This document shows, piece after piece, positions 7,253 to 7,983 of a DNA stretch of 7,983 nt. How positions within the stretch are numbered: the first letter of the stretch is position 1; every line of letters starts with the position of its first letter. The stretch is from Candidatus Glassbacteria bacterium RIFCSPLOWO2_12_FULL_58_11 (lineage in GTDB: Bacteria; Gemmatimonadota; Glassbacteria; GWA2-58-10). The position numbers were made by a program, and so were the translations under genes. The stretch is from NCBI GenBank assembly GCA_001780825.1, contig MFIX01000178.1, positions 1-7,983 of the forward strand. Reading direction: 5' to 3'. Under the pieces are notes generated by a model. That model was not told the DNA's origin. It saw only the letters and a program-made list of their open reading frames with translations, and did not search any database.

Positions 7253-7281
7253 ATTTTAGCTTCACGAGTTGATAACTTCAA
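7253..7281 (-). promoter_or_regulatory. probable sigma70-type promoter for parA operon
   Basis: On the minus strand, TTGAAG (7281-7276) is followed by a 17-base spacer and TAAAAT (7258-7253). This matches the -35 consensus at 4 of 6 positions and the -10 consensus at 5 of 6. Only six bases separate the -10 element from the ATG at 7246, so the transcript would begin at or beside the start codon. It is read from sequence only, and AT-rich DNA gives chance matches. Confidence 0.45.
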
Positions 7282-7313
7282 GTATTTTCCGAAAACCGAT
7301 GCTATTCCGCTTA

Positions 7314-7322
7314 ATATCCACA
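7314..7322 (+). promoter_or_regulatory. DnaA-box-like 9-mer (8 of 9)
   Basis: ATATCCACA differs from the consensus DnaA box TTATCCACA at the first base only. It is a single copy with no cluster of further boxes, so an origin cannot be claimed. Its place in AT-rich DNA upstream of parAB makes it worth noting. Confidence 0.25.
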
Positions 7323-7335
7323 TCTTACTTAACCA

Positions 7336-7345
7336 TTAATATTAA
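7336..7345. repeat. 10-bp perfect palindrome TTAATATTAA
   Basis: This is a perfect self-complementary 10-mer in the AT-rich parA upstream region. It could be an operator or simply low-complexity AT sequence. Confidence 0.35.
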
Positions 7346-7390
7346 CACTTTGACTGCGGTTTGAAAAGAAAAAACTCCGGGCAGTGTTAA
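7342..7390. repeat. 8-bp inverted repeat TTAACACT / AGTGTTAA
   Basis: TTAACACT at 7342-7349 and its exact reverse complement AGTGTTAA at 7383-7390 have centres 41 bases apart. The right arm also overlaps GTTAAC (7386-7391), and TTAACT (7387-7392) pairs with AGTTAA (7415-7420). Together they form a small nest of TTAAC-type elements 100-170 bases upstream of parA. Confidence 0.5.
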
Positions 7391-7577
7391 CTCTCAACGA
7401 GTTGGAATATAACAAGTTAAAGGAACATACCAGGACACGCCGGGCCGGCAGTTGATCCGGATGGAAACATCGCGCCGGAAACCGACTCGCCCGCCGCAGG
7501 CTTATTGCAGGTTTTACCGCTCCTTAACCAGACTAATAGGACTGTCTCATCCTGGCAGATTAATAATTCTCAAACTC

Positions 7578-7593
7578 GGTTGTCGGCTCAACC
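7578..7593. repeat. small hairpin GGTTG-TCGGCT-CAACC
   Basis: A 5-bp perfect stem (7578-7582 with 7589-7593) encloses a six-base loop. No T-run follows, so it is not a standard terminator. Confidence 0.3.
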
Positions 7594-7624
7594 ATTGTTG
7601 AAAATTCGAACATGTTATTCTTTC

Positions 7625-7640
7625 AATTCTTTTCAGAATT
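7625..7640. repeat. AT-rich hairpin AATTCT-TTTC-AGAATT
   Basis: A 6-bp perfect stem with a four-base loop sits about 100 bases upstream of the partial frame at 7743. It is too weak for a terminator on its own. Confidence 0.3.
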
Positions 7641-7742
7641 CCGCTACTAAGTGATACGAATGCCTGAACGGGAAAGTTTCAAATAGAAAAAGAAAATATT
7701 ACCACTCTCCAGGCCGCATGTTACAGTTTCGAAAGCAGAAAA

Positions 7743-7983
7743 ATGCAGGTCATTTTCAAGCCCGAATTCGTGATCCTGAACAATGCCCAGGATGCAATCG
7801 TCAGGGCGAAAGCTCTCCGGCACATCAAGAATGTACCATATCTCGATCAGGAAAATATAATCACCCTGACTGGGAGGCCGGCCGGAGATTCCGTGGAGGG
7901 GGCCGATTACCTGCTTGGCCGGCCAGTGGCAAAGACTAGGCTCGGGCAGGAGGTGGAAAGGCTGCCAGGCCTTAAAAGGCAAT
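7743..7983 (+). CDS. hypothetical protein, 3' end beyond window
   Basis: An open plus-strand frame starts at ATG 7743 and runs 80 codons to the window edge without a stop. The nearest in-frame stop upstream is TGA at 7665, and no other ATG lies between. The product begins MQVIFKPEFVILNNAQDAIV and has ordinary globular composition, with no Cys or Trp and no signal or membrane segment. First codon positions are rich in purines and third positions in G/C, which favours this strand over the overlapping minus-strand frame that uses the same triplets. Against it, no Shine-Dalgarno sequence precedes the ATG. Five of seven arginines use AGG, a codon that is rare in the atp and par genes, which may mean transfer or a non-coding stretch. 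I do not recognise the family. Confidence 0.42.
   Translation, partial: MQVIFKPEFVILNNAQDAIVRAKALRHIKNVPYLDQENIITLTGRPAGDSVEGADYLLGRPVAKTRLGQEVERLPGLKRQ

Larger units (their letters stand above)
7264..7404. repeat. 8-bp direct repeat ACGAGTTG, two copies
   Basis: Exact copies lie at 7264-7271 and 7397-7404. The first lies inside the spacer of the proposed parA promoter, where a bound protein could block or aid polymerase. The second is the core of the near-palindrome CAACGAGTTG. Significance is uncertain at this length. Confidence 0.35.
7247..7742. other. non-coding region upstream of parA
   Basis: About 500 bases contain no gene I can support. The part next to parA (7247-7430) is AT-rich and holds a candidate promoter, TTAAC-containing repeats, a TTAATATTAA palindrome and a near DnaA box. 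The middle (7440-7520) is GC-rich and featureless apart from the short repeated string CCGGAAAC / CCGGATGGAAAC. The right part (7560-7700) is AT-rich again with two small hairpins. A 46-codon frame from ATG 7461 has no ribosome binding site and unusual composition and was not called. No tRNA-like fold, CRISPR or transposon end was seen. Confidence 0.6.

Noticed and set aside
7254..7271. TTTAGCTTCACGAGTTGA as a degenerate parS site upstream of parA
   Set aside because: Only the left half (TTCACG) agrees with the parS consensus and the right half does not, so it falls below a credible match.
6335..7339. 334-codon plus-strand frame opposite parA
   Set aside because: It is antisense to a canonical ParA, with low-complexity His/Gln/Arg composition and no ribosome binding site or known motif.
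7369..7392. Possible minus-strand terminator: AACACTGCCCGGAGTT followed by six T
   Set aside because: The stem has a mismatch and leaves almost no loop, and no supported gene ends just upstream of it on that strand.
7461..7601. 46-codon plus-strand frame beginning METSRRKP
   Set aside because: No ribosome binding site, Arg-rich irregular composition with several Cys, and no codon-position pattern. Not supportable as a gene.
7647..7982. Minus-strand frame of 111 codons at the right edge
   Set aside because: It uses the same triplets as the plus-strand frame from 7743 and has no ATG inside. Its composition is rich in Trp, Cys, His and Phe, and purine bias by codon position favours the plus strand.

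Overview
This window looks like chromosomal DNA of a GC-rich bacterium with a Gram-negative-type gene set. Third codon positions are mostly G or C in every confident gene. I cannot name the phylum from sequence alone. The bactofilin and envelope peptidase beside parAB, and the style of the ATP synthase alpha subunit, fit an FCB-group, deltaproteobacterial or candidate-phylum lineage, but that is inference.

Left part (1-4091, plus strand): the distal half of an F-type ATP synthase operon, atpA (5' end cut by the window edge), atpG, atpD and atpC, in the usual order with gaps of 36-59 bases. It encodes the F1 alpha, gamma, beta and epsilon subunits. The Fo genes and atpH would lie to the left of the window.

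Middle and right part (7246 down to 4183, minus strand): four genes read toward the ATP synthase operon, parA, parB, an M23/LytM-type peptidase with one N-terminal membrane segment, and a bactofilin. parA and parB overlap by 26 bases. The peptidase and bactofilin are closely packed behind them, so one transcription unit is likely. It joins chromosome partitioning (ParA/ParB), a polymerising scaffold (bactofilin) and a peptidoglycan-cutting enzyme. The two operons converge on a 91-base gap (4092-4182) in which I see no convincing terminator.

Right end (7247-7983): about 500 bases without a confident gene, AT-rich next to parA. This stretch holds a plausible parA promoter placed so close to the start codon that the message may be leaderless, several TTAAC-type repeats, an 8-bp inverted repeat and one near-match to a DnaA box. 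From 7743 an open plus-strand frame with coding-like composition runs off the right edge. I do not recognise its product.

Most of the window is ordinary housekeeping sequence. The most interesting items are the parA-parB-peptidase-bactofilin cluster, the altered P-loop and small insertion in the alpha subunit, and the repeat-bearing control region upstream of parA. I found no CRISPR array, tRNA, rRNA, insertion sequence or clear novel system.
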